From positions 1 to 13,770 of the forward strand of contig CAZFWG010000107.1 of assembly GCA_964522525.1 (NCBI GenBank): DNA of 13,770 bases. The letters run 5' to 3'. The notes beneath the pieces are model-generated. The model saw nothing but the letters and a program-made list of their open reading frames with translations, did no database searches and was not told the origin of the DNA. Below, in pieces: positions 1-6,083 of this stretch. The stretch comes from CAYUYV01 sp964522525 (lineage in GTDB: Bacteria > Pseudomonadota > Alphaproteobacteria > JAJFIK01). Each line of letters opens with the position of its first letter. Position 1 is the stretch's first letter. The position numbers and the translations under genes were made by a program.

Positions 1-378
1 CACGCGGGCCAGCTTGGAGATGCCCACCACCTTGTTGCGCGGCAGATAGGCCACATGGGCCTTGCCGATGATCGGCGCCAGATGGTGTTCACAGTGGGAT
101 TCGAAGCGGATGTCCTTCAGCGTGACCATCTCGTCATAGCCTTCGACTTCCTCGAAGGTGCGCTTCAGATAGTCCTCCGGATCCTCGCCATAGCCGCGGA
201 ACCAGTCCTCGAAAGCCCGCGCCACGCGGGCGGGCGTGTCGAGCAGGCCTTCGCGATCCGGATCGTCGCCGGCCCACTGCAGCAACGTGCGAACGGCGGC
301 CTCCGCCTCGTCCCGGCTGGGGCGCGTGTCCGCGTTTTGAGCCGGTGTCAGATCGGCGGCTGCGAGATCACGTGCCAT
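1..378 (-). CDS. folE: GTP cyclohydrolase I, N-terminal part (cut by window edge)
   Basis: GTP cyclohydrolase I converts GTP to 7,8-dihydroneopterin triphosphate, the first step of folate biosynthesis and, in many bacteria, also of queuosine biosynthesis; it is a cytosolic zinc enzyme. The visible 126 codons run off the left edge in frame, so the C-terminal third or so is missing. Diagnostic sequence is the block S-H-C-E-H-H-L-A-P near residues 105-113, whose Cys and His residues belong to the zinc and active site of the family, followed by IGKAHVAYLP and the NKVVGISKLARV segment. The start ATG is preceded by GAGGAGG seven bases upstream, a strong ribosome binding site. A gap of 218 bases with a terminator-like hairpin separates it from apaG upstream on the same strand, so it is probably transcribed separately. 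The assignment is very secure. Confidence 0.96.
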   Translation of the reverse strand, partial: MARDLAAADLTPAQNADTRPSRDEAEAAVRTLLQWAGDDPDREGLLDTPARVARAFEDWFRGYGEDPEDYLKRTFEEVEGYDEMVTLKDIRFESHCEHHLAPIIGKAHVAYLPRNKVVGISKLARV

Positions 379-417
379 GGAAGGTCCTCCTCGTCCTTTG
401 CACTGCGTTCTGGGAGA

Positions 418-441
418 TCAAAATCCGACAGCGGTTGTCGG
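418..441 (-). terminator. Terminator-like hairpin between apaG and folE
   Basis: On the minus strand CCGACA, a five-base loop and TGTCGG form a perfect six-base-pair stem, followed by ATTTTGATC. It lies about 155 bases after the apaG stop and about 40 bases before the folE start. It could end metZ-apaG transcripts or attenuate folE. The T tract is only four bases long, so the call is weak. I saw no match to the folE-associated tetrahydrofolate riboswitch that I could defend. Confidence 0.3.
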
Positions 442-596
442 CTGCCCCGGTTCTTGGCTTCCGGGCAAACGGGCGGCGCGTGGTGCGAGACCCGTGTGTT
501 GGTGAAGTACGGATATGGGAAGGCCGCGGTTTGTTTAACAGGCCAAGATCGCGTCAATTTGCCTGACAGGGCGCGGGGCGCGGGGCCCCGTTGACG

Positions 597-1022
597 TCAA
601 TTCGGCTGGCGCCGATCGTGGGGACTGTCCAGAGAAAAGGCCGGAATTGCAGCGTCGAAGCGCTCCCCGCTGATGGTCTCCATGCCATAGCTGCCATGCA
701 TCATGCCCGAGGGCGTGGCGAGGGGCGCGGCGCTCACATATTCGAAAGCTTCCCCCGGCGCGATCACGGGCTCTTCGCCCACGACCCCCGCGCCCTTCAC
801 ATCCTGGGTGAAACCATTCGTGTCGGTGATTCGCCAATGGCGGGTACGCAGTTGAACGGTTTCCACCCCCTGATTCTCGATACGCACGCGATACGCCCAC
901 AGATAGTGGGCCCGATCGGGCGTGGAGCGCTCCGGCAGGAAGGTGGGTTCCACCTGGACGCGGATCCCCCGCGTGATCGCGGCATACTGGTCCGCGGGAT
1001 CATTGGCGCTGAGTTGGTCCAT
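597..1022 (-). CDS. apaG: ApaG domain protein
   Basis: This is a 141-residue ApaG family protein, a small cytosolic beta-sandwich (fibronectin type III-like) fold. Its exact role is unresolved: it is often labelled a Co2+/Mg2+ efflux-associated protein and has been linked to pyrophosphate binding. The family pattern is clear: the ITRGIRVQVEPTFL strand near residues 16-29, YLWAYRVRIENQG at 40-52, RHWRITDTNG at 61-70, the glycine-rich GAGVVGEEPVIAPG loop at 77-90, and the SGMMHGSYGM block at 105-114. Length is slightly over the usual 125-135 residues because of short N- and C-terminal tails. The start lies 11 bases after the metZ stop, so the two genes are very probably co-transcribed and would share the SAM-II riboswitch upstream of metZ. 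The family assignment is secure; the function is not. Confidence 0.95.
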   Translation of the reverse strand: MDQLSANDPADQYAAITRGIRVQVEPTFLPERSTPDRAHYLWAYRVRIENQGVETVQLRTRHWRITDTNGFTQDVKGAGVVGEEPVIAPGEAFEYVSAAPLATPSGMMHGSYGMETISGERFDAAIPAFSLDSPHDRRQPN

Positions 1023-1033
1023 GGCTCATATCC

Positions 1034-2239
1034 TCATGGCCGCCCGTGCGACGCGCTGAGTGCCTGACCGAGATCGTCGATCAGATCTTGCGGGTCTTCA
1101 AGACCCACCGAAAGGCGTAGGACACCATCGGAGATTCCCAAAGCCTGCCGGTCCTCAGGGGTCAATTTCCGATGGGTGGTCGTCGCCGGATGGGTAATCA
1201 GGCTTTTTGTATCGCCCAGATTGTTGGAGATATCGATGATTTCAAGGCGATTGGCCGTCGCGAATGCCGCCTCGGTGCCGCCCTCGATCTCAAAGGCCAC
1301 AAGGGTCCCTCCCGCGCGCATCTGCCGCATCGCAAGCTCGTGTTGCGGGTGGTCCGGGCGGCCCGGGTAAAGGACCCGCGTGATCCCCGGAAGTGCGGCC
1401 AGCCCATCCGCCACGTGTGCCGCATGGGCGGCCTGCTTTTCCACCCGCAAGGATAGGGTCTCCAGGCCTTTGCCCAGCACCCAGGCATTGAACGGGCTCA
1501 TGGAGGGGCCGGTATTGCGCATGAAGTCGCGCAAATGCTCCTGGTAAAAATCTTCCGATGAAAGAATGACCCCGCCCAGGCAGCGGCCCTGACCGTCAAT
1601 GTGTTTTGTCGCCGAGTAGAAGACGATGTCGGCGCCGAACTCGAACGGCTTTTGCAGGATCGGTGTCGCAAAGACATTGTCGACGATGAGACGCGCGCCG
1701 GCACCATGGGCGATGTCCGCCACGGCCTGGAGGTCAATGATCTCCAGGGTCGGGTTCGAGGGTGTTTCAAGGAAAAAGGCCTTGGTTTCCGGCCGGACCG
1801 CTGCCGCCCAGGCATCAAGATTGGTGCCGTCCACCAGGGTGGCGGCGATGCCGTAGCGGGGCAGGAACTGTTCGATCACCACGCGGCAGGAGCCGAAAAG
1901 CGCACGGCCGGCCACCACGTGATCGCCGGCCTGCAAATGACACAGAAGGCTCGCCGTCATGGCGGCCATGCCGCTCGCCGTGCCCGTCGCCCGTTCCGCC
2001 CCGTCGATCAGCGCCATGCGTTCCTCGAACATGGCCACGGTCGGATTGTCGTAGCGGGAATACATGTAGCCGTCCGCCTCACCGGCAAAACGCGCGGCAG
2101 CCTCCTCGGCGCTGTCATAGACAAAGCCGGAGGTCAGGTAGAGGGCTTCCGCCGTTTCGCCGAAGGGCGAGCGGGGCGGGCCTGTGCGGATCAGGCGGGT
2201 CTGGGCGCTGTATCGGTTTTGGGGGCGTTGGTCGGACAC
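1034..2239 (-). CDS. metZ: O-succinylhomoserine sulfhydrylase (PLP enzyme)
   Basis: A Cys/Met metabolism PLP-dependent enzyme of 401 residues. MetZ condenses O-succinylhomoserine with sulfide to give homocysteine, the direct sulfhydrylation route to methionine, in the cytosol. Visible motifs are the YSRYDNPTV cofactor-site segment around residues 60-68, the ATGTASGMAAM phosphate-binding turn around 84-94, FFLETPSNPTLEI at 155-167, LIVDNVFATP at 184-193, and SATKHIDGQGRCLGG with the PLP lysine at about 212. I chose the GTG start because AAGGGAG lies six bases upstream; the open frame extends to 2395 but those codons overlap the riboswitch, so an upstream start is unlikely. Separating MetZ from cystathionine gamma-synthase or O-acetylhomoserine sulfhydrylase by motif alone is imperfect. 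The HIDGQGR signature, the apaG neighbour and the SAM-II leader favour MetZ. Confidence 0.94.
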   Translation of the reverse strand: MSDQRPQNRYSAQTRLIRTGPPRSPFGETAEALYLTSGFVYDSAEEAAARFAGEADGYMYSRYDNPTVAMFEERMALIDGAERATGTASGMAAMTASLLCHLQAGDHVVAGRALFGSCRVVIEQFLPRYGIAATLVDGTNLDAWAAAVRPETKAFFLETPSNPTLEIIDLQAVADIAHGAGARLIVDNVFATPILQKPFEFGADIVFYSATKHIDGQGRCLGGVILSSEDFYQEHLRDFMRNTGPSMSPFNAWVLGKGLETLSLRVEKQAAHAAHVADGLAALPGITRVLYPGRPDHPQHELAMRQMRAGGTLVAFEIEGGTEAAFATANRLEIIDISNNLGDTKSLITHPATTTHRKLTPEDRQALGISDGVLRLSVGLEDPQDLIDDLGQALSASHGRP

Positions 2240-2310
2240 GGAATCTCCCTTCTTCGAACCAAAATTACGCCGGGCGGGGGGCGTCTGATCGGTCGTGGGG
2301 ATCCGGAGCC

Positions 2311-2407
2311 CCGGCCTTTTAGCGGTCATGAAACTGATCGGGACCAAGGATCCTTGCGATCCAATCCCGGCGCGGGGCCGCAAGCCGGCCGGCACAAATC
2401 GCCCCGC
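2311..2407 (-). promoter_or_regulatory. SAM-II (SAM-alpha) riboswitch with an inserted hairpin
   Basis: Read on the minus strand, the leader has the SAM-II order. P1 5' strand is GCGGGGC (2407-2401), followed directly by GATTTG, a GCCGGCCGG block, and CTTGC. P1 3' strand is GCCCCGC (2378-2372). The 3' element CGCTAAAAGGCC lies at 2324-2313. The GGCCGG at the 3' end can pair back with GCCGGCC in the P1 loop, giving the expected pseudoknot. GATTT and GCTAAAA are the segments that line the SAM pocket in known SAM-II RNAs. Between P1 and the 3' element sits an additional imperfect hairpin (2339-2369) absent from the compact form I remember. By family knowledge, SAM binding lowers translation or transcription of the downstream methionine gene. 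The match is from memory of the consensus, not a covariance search. Confidence 0.85.
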
Positions 2408-2415
2408 AAGCCTCC

Positions 2416-2444
2416 ATAAATCGGTTTACCGGGGGCCACGTCAA
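2416..2444 (-). promoter_or_regulatory. Putative sigma-70 type promoter of metZ-apaG
   Basis: On the minus strand TTGACG (2444-2439) matches the -35 consensus at five of six positions. A 17-base spacer leads to ATTTAT (2421-2416), a weak -10. Initiation about seven bases downstream would fall near 2409, right at the first base pair of the riboswitch P1 stem. That coincidence is the best support for this promoter. Confidence 0.5.
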
Positions 2445-2510
2445 GGTTTGGCGCGCCCGTGACCCGGCGAGGCGCGGTGCTTTCGGGGTCAAAGCGGTGT
2501 GATCCGACGC

Positions 2511-2516
2511 TTGACA
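2511..2516 (+). promoter_or_regulatory. Perfect -35 hexamer upstream of the dCTP deaminase gene
   Basis: A perfect TTGACA lies 55 bases before the dcd start. No good -10 follows at 16-18 bases, where the sequence reads AACTGG, so this is only a candidate promoter. Together with the oppositely oriented metZ promoter it would leave about 65 bases between the two -35 elements. Confidence 0.25.
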
Positions 2517-2571
2517 GCCATTGGGGTCGCGCAACTGGTCGCTTAAGGTCAAATCACCTATCAGGGTGGTC

Positions 2572-3711
2572 ATGATGAGCGTGGTGGAAAAAGACGAGCT
2601 GGAGCCGGGCGAGACCCGCCAAAGCGGTATCCTGCCCGACAGCGGTCTGGGGGCCCTTGTCGCCCAGGGTGAAATTGTTGCGGCCCCCGATCTGGAAAGC
2701 GACCAGATCCAACCCGCAAGCCTCGATCTGCGGCTGGGGTCCGTGGCCTATCGGCTGCGGGCGAGTTTTCTGCCCGGTCCCCACGCGACCGTGGAAGAGC
2801 GCCTGGCCGATTTCACCATGCATCGGATCGATCTCGTGGATGGCGCCGTGCTTGAGACGGGCTGTGTCTATCTGGTGCCCTTGTGTGAACGGCTGAAGCT
2901 GTCGGCCAAGATTTCCGGCATCGCCAATCCCAAGAGTTCGACGGGCCGGCTTGATGTGTTCACCCGGCTGATCACGGACCATACCAGCGCCTTTGACCGG
3001 GTGGAGGCGGGCTACAAGGGGCCCCTCTATGCGGAAATCAGCCCCCGGACATTCAGCATTCTGGTGCGCACGGGCTCCCGCCTGAACCAGCTGCGCCTGC
3101 GCCGGGGCAGCCCGCGTTTCGGGGATGCCAATCTGCGCCGTCTCCATGAGGTCGAGGGGCTTGTCGACCAGGAACCGCTGATCGACCAGGGCCTCTATCT
3201 CAGTGTCGATCTGGAAGGCCCGGGCCAGGACGGCATTCTGGGCTACCGTGCCAAACGCCATGCGGGCCTGATCGATGTGGACCGCAAGGACAGTTACGAC
3301 GCGCTTGATTTCTGGGATCCGATCCTGCCCCGGCATGGCGCGCGGCTTATTCTTGATCCGGATGAGTTTTATATCCTGGCCTCACGGGAGGCGATCCATA
3401 TCCCGCCCGATCACGCGGCGGAAATGGTGCCCTTCGACCCGCTCGTGGGGGAGTTTCGCGTCCACTATGCGGGCTTTTTCGATCCGGGCTTCGGCAATCA
3501 GGAGGCGGGCGGCGCGGGCAGCCGGGGAGTCCTCGAGGTCCGCAGCCACGAGGTGCCCTTTGTGCTTGACCACGGGCAGGTCGTGGGCCGGCTCGTTTAT
3601 GAGCCGATGACCGCGCGCCCCGAGCGGCTTTATGGCACCGATATCGGCTCGCACTACCAGCGCCAGGGCCTCAAGCTGTCCAAGCACTTCCGCCTGCCCG
3701 ACCAAGGCTAG
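2572..3711 (+). CDS. dcd: dCTP deaminase, long two-unit alphaproteobacterial form
   Basis: dCTP deaminase converts dCTP to dUTP, feeding dTMP synthesis through dUTPase; it is cytosolic. The protein is 379 residues, about twice the usual 180-200, and seems to contain two Dcd/dUTPase-type units. Unit one has QIQPASLDLRLG (45-56), NPKSSTGRLDVF (119-130) and GPLYAEISPRTFSILVR (150-166), with a glutamate at 155 in the place of the family's catalytic Glu. Unit two repeats the pattern: IHIPPDHAAEM (276-285), HYAGFFDPGFG (298-308), then GVLEVRSHEVPFVLDHGQVVGRLVYEPM with Glu 322. Starts at 2572 and 2575 are both possible; AGGG lies five to eight bases upstream. Divergent pairing with metZ-apaG fits alphaproteobacterial gene order as I recall it. 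The family is secure; which half is catalytic is not known from sequence. Confidence 0.92.
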   Translation: MMSVVEKDELEPGETRQSGILPDSGLGALVAQGEIVAAPDLESDQIQPASLDLRLGSVAYRLRASFLPGPHATVEERLADFTMHRIDLVDGAVLETGCVYLVPLCERLKLSAKISGIANPKSSTGRLDVFTRLITDHTSAFDRVEAGYKGPLYAEISPRTFSILVRTGSRLNQLRLRRGSPRFGDANLRRLHEVEGLVDQEPLIDQGLYLSVDLEGPGQDGILGYRAKRHAGLIDVDRKDSYDALDFWDPILPRHGARLILDPDEFYILASREAIHIPPDHAAEMVPFDPLVGEFRVHYAGFFDPGFGNQEAGGAGSRGVLEVRSHEVPFVLDHGQVVGRLVYEPMTARPERLYGTDIGSHYQRQGLKLSKHFRLPDQG

Positions 3712-3825
3712 CGGCGGCCCGGTTGCTACCGTTGCCATGTGTTTAGGGGCACTCTTGCCGGTCGTCGGGCGTGCTATCGTGTGTTAGATTTTGCGCCCTA
3801 CAAGGCAAGTCCAGGGAGAGGGACA

Positions 3826-4272
3826 ATGAAGTTTTTGGTTCAGTTGGCTTTGGTTGTCGTGACGGCGGCGGTTCTGGGATGGGGGGCGACGCCTGGCCAG
3901 GCCGCCGGCGCGGCCCTGTCCAAGGCGCCGGTTGCCGAAGCCCCCGACACGCAAACCATGACCACGGATGAAATCGTCGCCAAGCTCCGCGAAAGCGCAC
4001 CCACCTGCGAGGCCATCTATGTCGTTGAGGAGGTGGACGGACAATCCCGCCGCACCAAGATCGAAGACTATGTGGCCCAAGGCAAGTCGTTCCAGGTGGC
4101 CAAGGCCCAGAGCGGCAAGCGCTGCGTCGACCAGGTCGGGGATTGCTATTCCTCTCTCAACTGTGTCGGCCTGCGCGTCGGTGACGATTGCTCCGTGAGC
4201 GGTGAAGCACGGTTCTGCAATGCCCGGCAATGCGACGGCAACCAGTGCTGTTGCGGCTGCTCGGGCAACTGA
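3826..4272 (+). CDS. Small exported cysteine-rich protein, unknown function
   Basis: I do not recognise this 148-residue protein. It starts with a typical signal peptide: MKF, a hydrophobic core LVQLALVVVTAAVLGW to about residue 19, and a likely cleavage around GQAA (24-27). An Ala/Pro-rich linker follows to about 45. The mature part contains TMTTDEIVAKLRESAPTCEAI, then a charged segment, and a C-terminal third with ten of the eleven cysteines (100, 107, 113, 122, 131, 136, 141, 142, 143, 145; the other is 61), ending in a CCCGC cluster. Such spacing suggests disulfides in the periplasm or metal binding. The chosen ATG has GGGAGAGG seven bases upstream; the longer open frame from 3739 lacks such a site and would bury the signal peptide. 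Whether it is a soluble periplasmic or a surface protein cannot be told. Confidence 0.75.
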   Translation: MKFLVQLALVVVTAAVLGWGATPGQAAGAALSKAPVAEAPDTQTMTTDEIVAKLRESAPTCEAIYVVEEVDGQSRRTKIEDYVAQGKSFQVAKAQSGKRCVDQVGDCYSSLNCVGLRVGDDCSVSGEARFCNARQCDGNQCCCGCSGN

Positions 4273-4312
4273 TGGCCAAGCCTTGCGTTAACAAGTATCC
4301 ATCATCGAAGAC

Positions 4313-4429
4313 CTTGGGTTGGGATCGAACAGGGTCGAACCCCCGATCCCGACCCAGGACCCGCTTGCGACGGTGAAAGCCGTCCTGGGATGTCGCGCTG
4401 CGCCTCATTGTTTTCCCTGTGAGCGACAT
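4313..4429. other. Cluster of strong, partly exclusive inverted repeats (candidate structured RNA)
   Basis: Four inverted repeats are packed into 117 bases starting 41 bases after the cysteine-rich gene. Stem A pairs 4313-4327 with 4344-4358 (about 15 pairs with G-T wobbles). Stem B pairs CCCAGGAC (4353-4360) with GTCCTGGG (4382-4389) perfectly and shares its left arm with stem A. Stem B' is GACGG/CCGTC (4369-4373 with 4380-4384). Stem C pairs ATGTCGC (4390-4396) with GCGACAT (4423-4429). No T tract follows any stem, so a simple intrinsic terminator is unlikely. It could be a 3' UTR structure or a separate small RNA; the strand is not determined. Confidence 0.45.
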
Positions 4430-5046
4430 TGACCTGTGTGACCGGTTGCGCGGCGCGGCCCTTGGCGGGACCGGCAAGTGGTTATCAAACGAGCGGCACC
4501 ACCCCTCTTGTCATCCGCACGGGAAGCGTGCCTCACTTGCCCATGATCCATCCGCGCGCCGATGGTGACCCGGTGCATGACCGATGGCAGCTCCATCCAT
4601 CCCAATACATCTATTTTCGGACAATGATCGGAACGCGACCCGCAATGCGTGCAAGCGAGCGGGAGCGGCGGAGGTAACGCCTGTTGAATCAATGCCTTGG
4701 GGGGACTCTCCCTTTTGGAGCGTCTTCACGAAACTCAGGATCATGAAAATTCTCTAACGTCTTTGTTTCAAGCGCATGCCGGACGGCAAAGCCTGTGCCC
4801 CTTCGGCGAGATCTCATGCCGGAATGCGCTCCAAGCGCGAGACCCGCTCTGGGATCCGATCGCCTTTTTTCAGGCGGGTACGGAATTCGTCGGCGAGCGT
4901 GCCGGAACGGGATCGGGAAAACGGCCCGTTGTTTCTCGAAAAACAGCAAGCATAAACAATGATGTAAGGCTGAGTTGGTATTCCAATCCGTCTGATTTCG
5001 AACGCAGGCGCCGACACGCTTCAACGTGAGAAGGTGCGGGAGACCC
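4430..5046. other. Gene-free stretch before tRNA-Gly
   Basis: No open frame here has a convincing start, ribosome site and protein-like sequence on either strand. Short frames at 4429-4677 (+), 4697-5029 (+), 4405-4692 (-) and 4814-5017 (-) look random. Minor signals are a weak GGGA/TCCC hairpin followed by TTTT at 4702-4716 (+) and a GCGCT/AGCGC hairpin in the 4820s-4830s. The stretch could hold a small RNA or decayed sequence; I cannot show either. Confidence 0.5.
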
Positions 5047-5076
5047 TTGACAGAAGACCCTGGCCTCGGGGATAGC
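5047..5076 (+). promoter_or_regulatory. Putative promoter of tRNA-Gly
   Basis: A perfect TTGACA (5047-5052), an 18-base spacer and GATAGC (5071-5076), a weak -10, precede the tRNA by 16 bases. That is a plausible distance for a short 5' leader removed by RNase P. Confidence 0.45.
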
Positions 5077-5092
5077 TGGAAGTCTTCTTTTT

Positions 5093-5166
5093 GCGGGTGT
5101 AGCTCAATGGTAGAGCAGCAGCTTCCCAAGCTGGAGACGAGGGTTCGATTCCCTTCACCCGCTCCA
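5093..5166 (+). tRNA. tRNA-Gly, anticodon CCC
   Basis: A full cloverleaf of 74 bases with encoded CCA. The acceptor stem GCGGGTG pairs with CACCCGC, the D arm is GCTC/GAGC, the anticodon loop TTCCCAA gives anticodon CCC (reads GGG), and the T arm GAGGG/CCCTT encloses TTCGATT. The discriminator base is T. The top pair of the anticodon stem is a G-G mismatch (27-43), which does not disturb the rest. It closely resembles the E. coli glycine tRNA with the same anticodon. Confidence 0.97.
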
Positions 5167-5229
5167 TATGCTTGTGGGAGTTGGCAGGGCTGAGTTTCCA
5201 CACTGACGTGTTTCACTAGGGGAGATCCC

Positions 5230-5928
5230 ATGAGAAGCGTCAAATACATGATCGGATCACTTCCGGTTGTTGGCCCTGCTGCTCGGCACGCGTACAAGAC
5301 ATGGCGCCACCTGTCGGGCGCCGAGCCCGAATTCCAGAATTCCAAGGACTATTGGGAACGCCGCTATGCCCTCGGCGGTGACTCCGGGGCCGGATCCTAC
5401 AACCATCTGGCGCGGTTCAAGGCTGACGTCCTCAGCACCTTCGTTGCGGCCGAGAACATCACCTCCGTGATCGAATTGGGCTGCGGAGACGGCAATCAGC
5501 TGGCCCTTGCCGACTACCCATCCTATGTGGGGTTTGATGTCAGTCCGTCGGCTCTTGCGCTTTGCCGCAGCCGGTTTGCCCATGACCCGACCAAATCCTT
5601 CGAGTTGCTCGACAATTACGATGGTCGGCGGAGCGATCTCGTCTTGTCCCTCGACGTCATCTATCACCTCGTCGAAGATGCTGTTTTTGAAGACCATATG
5701 CGCATGCTCTTTGGAGCCGCCGACAGATTTGTCATCATTTATTCGAGTGATACGGAGGACAATGAGTCCAACGCGGCCAGGCATGTCCGACATCGGAATT
5801 TCACGCGTTGGATCTCAGCCAATCAAAAGGATTGGACGTTGTACCGACGCATCGCCAATCAATTTCCGAGCCGGGGCAATGAGGTCGCGGGGTCGTTTTC
5901 GGATTTTTATATCTTCAGGCGAACGTAA
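5230..5928 (+). CDS. SAM-dependent class I methyltransferase
   Basis: A 232-residue protein with a Rossmann-type methyltransferase core that uses SAM; the substrate is unknown. Motif I is VIELGCGDGNQL (80-91), binding the methionine part of SAM. The acidic end of strand beta2 is YVGFDVSPSAL (99-109), where the aspartate should hold the ribose. Motif IV-like DLVLSLDVIYHLVED spans 136-150. The N-terminal region contains YWERRYALGGDSGAGSYNHLARFKADVL, a segment often found ahead of motif I in small-molecule or glycan-associated methyltransferases. AGGGGAG lies five bases before the ATG. The gene begins 63 bases after the tRNA and has no same-strand partner downstream, so it appears to be monocistronic or reached by readthrough from the tRNA. 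The fold is secure; the reaction is not. Confidence 0.88.
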   Translation: MRSVKYMIGSLPVVGPAARHAYKTWRHLSGAEPEFQNSKDYWERRYALGGDSGAGSYNHLARFKADVLSTFVAAENITSVIELGCGDGNQLALADYPSYVGFDVSPSALALCRSRFAHDPTKSFELLDNYDGRRSDLVLSLDVIYHLVEDAVFEDHMRMLFGAADRFVIIYSSDTEDNESNAARHVRHRNFTRWISANQKDWTLYRRIANQFPSRGNEVAGSFSDFYIFRRT

Positions 5929-5960
5929 CTGGTCTGTCTTGCCCCTTGGCGCGGACGATG

Positions 5961-5998
5961 AAAAAAAGAAAGGCCCAGCTGGTATATCGAGATGGGCC
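5961..5998 (-). terminator. Intrinsic terminator of the 628-residue protein gene
   Basis: On the minus strand GGCCCA (5998-5993) pairs perfectly with TGGGCC (5977-5972) across a 15-base loop and is followed by TTTCTTTTTTT. It lies about 86 bases after the stop codon at 6084. The T tract is on the minus strand only, so it serves that strand and not the convergent methyltransferase gene. Confidence 0.8.
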
Positions 5999-6083
5999 CT
6001 GCTGATCGCGCATTGTTAGCCTGCGGAAGTGTCAGCTCGCGGAAACCCAAACAGGGCCGGGAAGACACTCGTCAGGGAAGTCT

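Noticed and set aside
379..480. Tetrahydrofolate-type riboswitch before folE
   Set aside because: Some alphaproteobacterial folE genes carry one, so I looked for its conserved blocks on the minus strand; apart from an ordinary hairpin and the ribosome site I could not match them.
581..600. Palindrome TTGACGTCAA and GGGGCCCC at the end of apaG as a regulatory site or terminator
   Set aside because: The first overlaps the apaG stop codon and the second is a short GC palindrome with no T tract; both are easily produced by chance.
2554..3336. Minus-strand frame of 260 codons within the dCTP deaminase gene
   Set aside because: It is a shadow of dcd, whose protein has clear family motifs.
4861..4876. 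CGCCT / AGGCG hairpin with a run of T as terminator
   Set aside because: The T run is in the loop, not after the stem, on either strand.
4697..5029. Plus-strand frame of 110 codons in the gene-free stretch
   Set aside because: It begins with TTG, has no ribosome site, and its composition shows no domain, signal peptide or membrane pattern.
5021..5203. Minus-strand frame containing ERVKGIEPSSPAWEAAALPLSYTR
   Set aside because: This is the antisense reading of the tRNA-Gly gene, a well-known spurious protein seen in many genome annotations.
5144..5230. Attachment-site duplication of the tRNA-Gly 3' end
   Set aside because: No second copy of the T-arm and acceptor sequence was seen elsewhere in the window, and there is no integrase.
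4689..5345. Minus-strand frame of 218 codons
   Set aside because: It runs through the antisense of the tRNA and of the methyltransferase start, has no ribosome site and no protein-like pattern.
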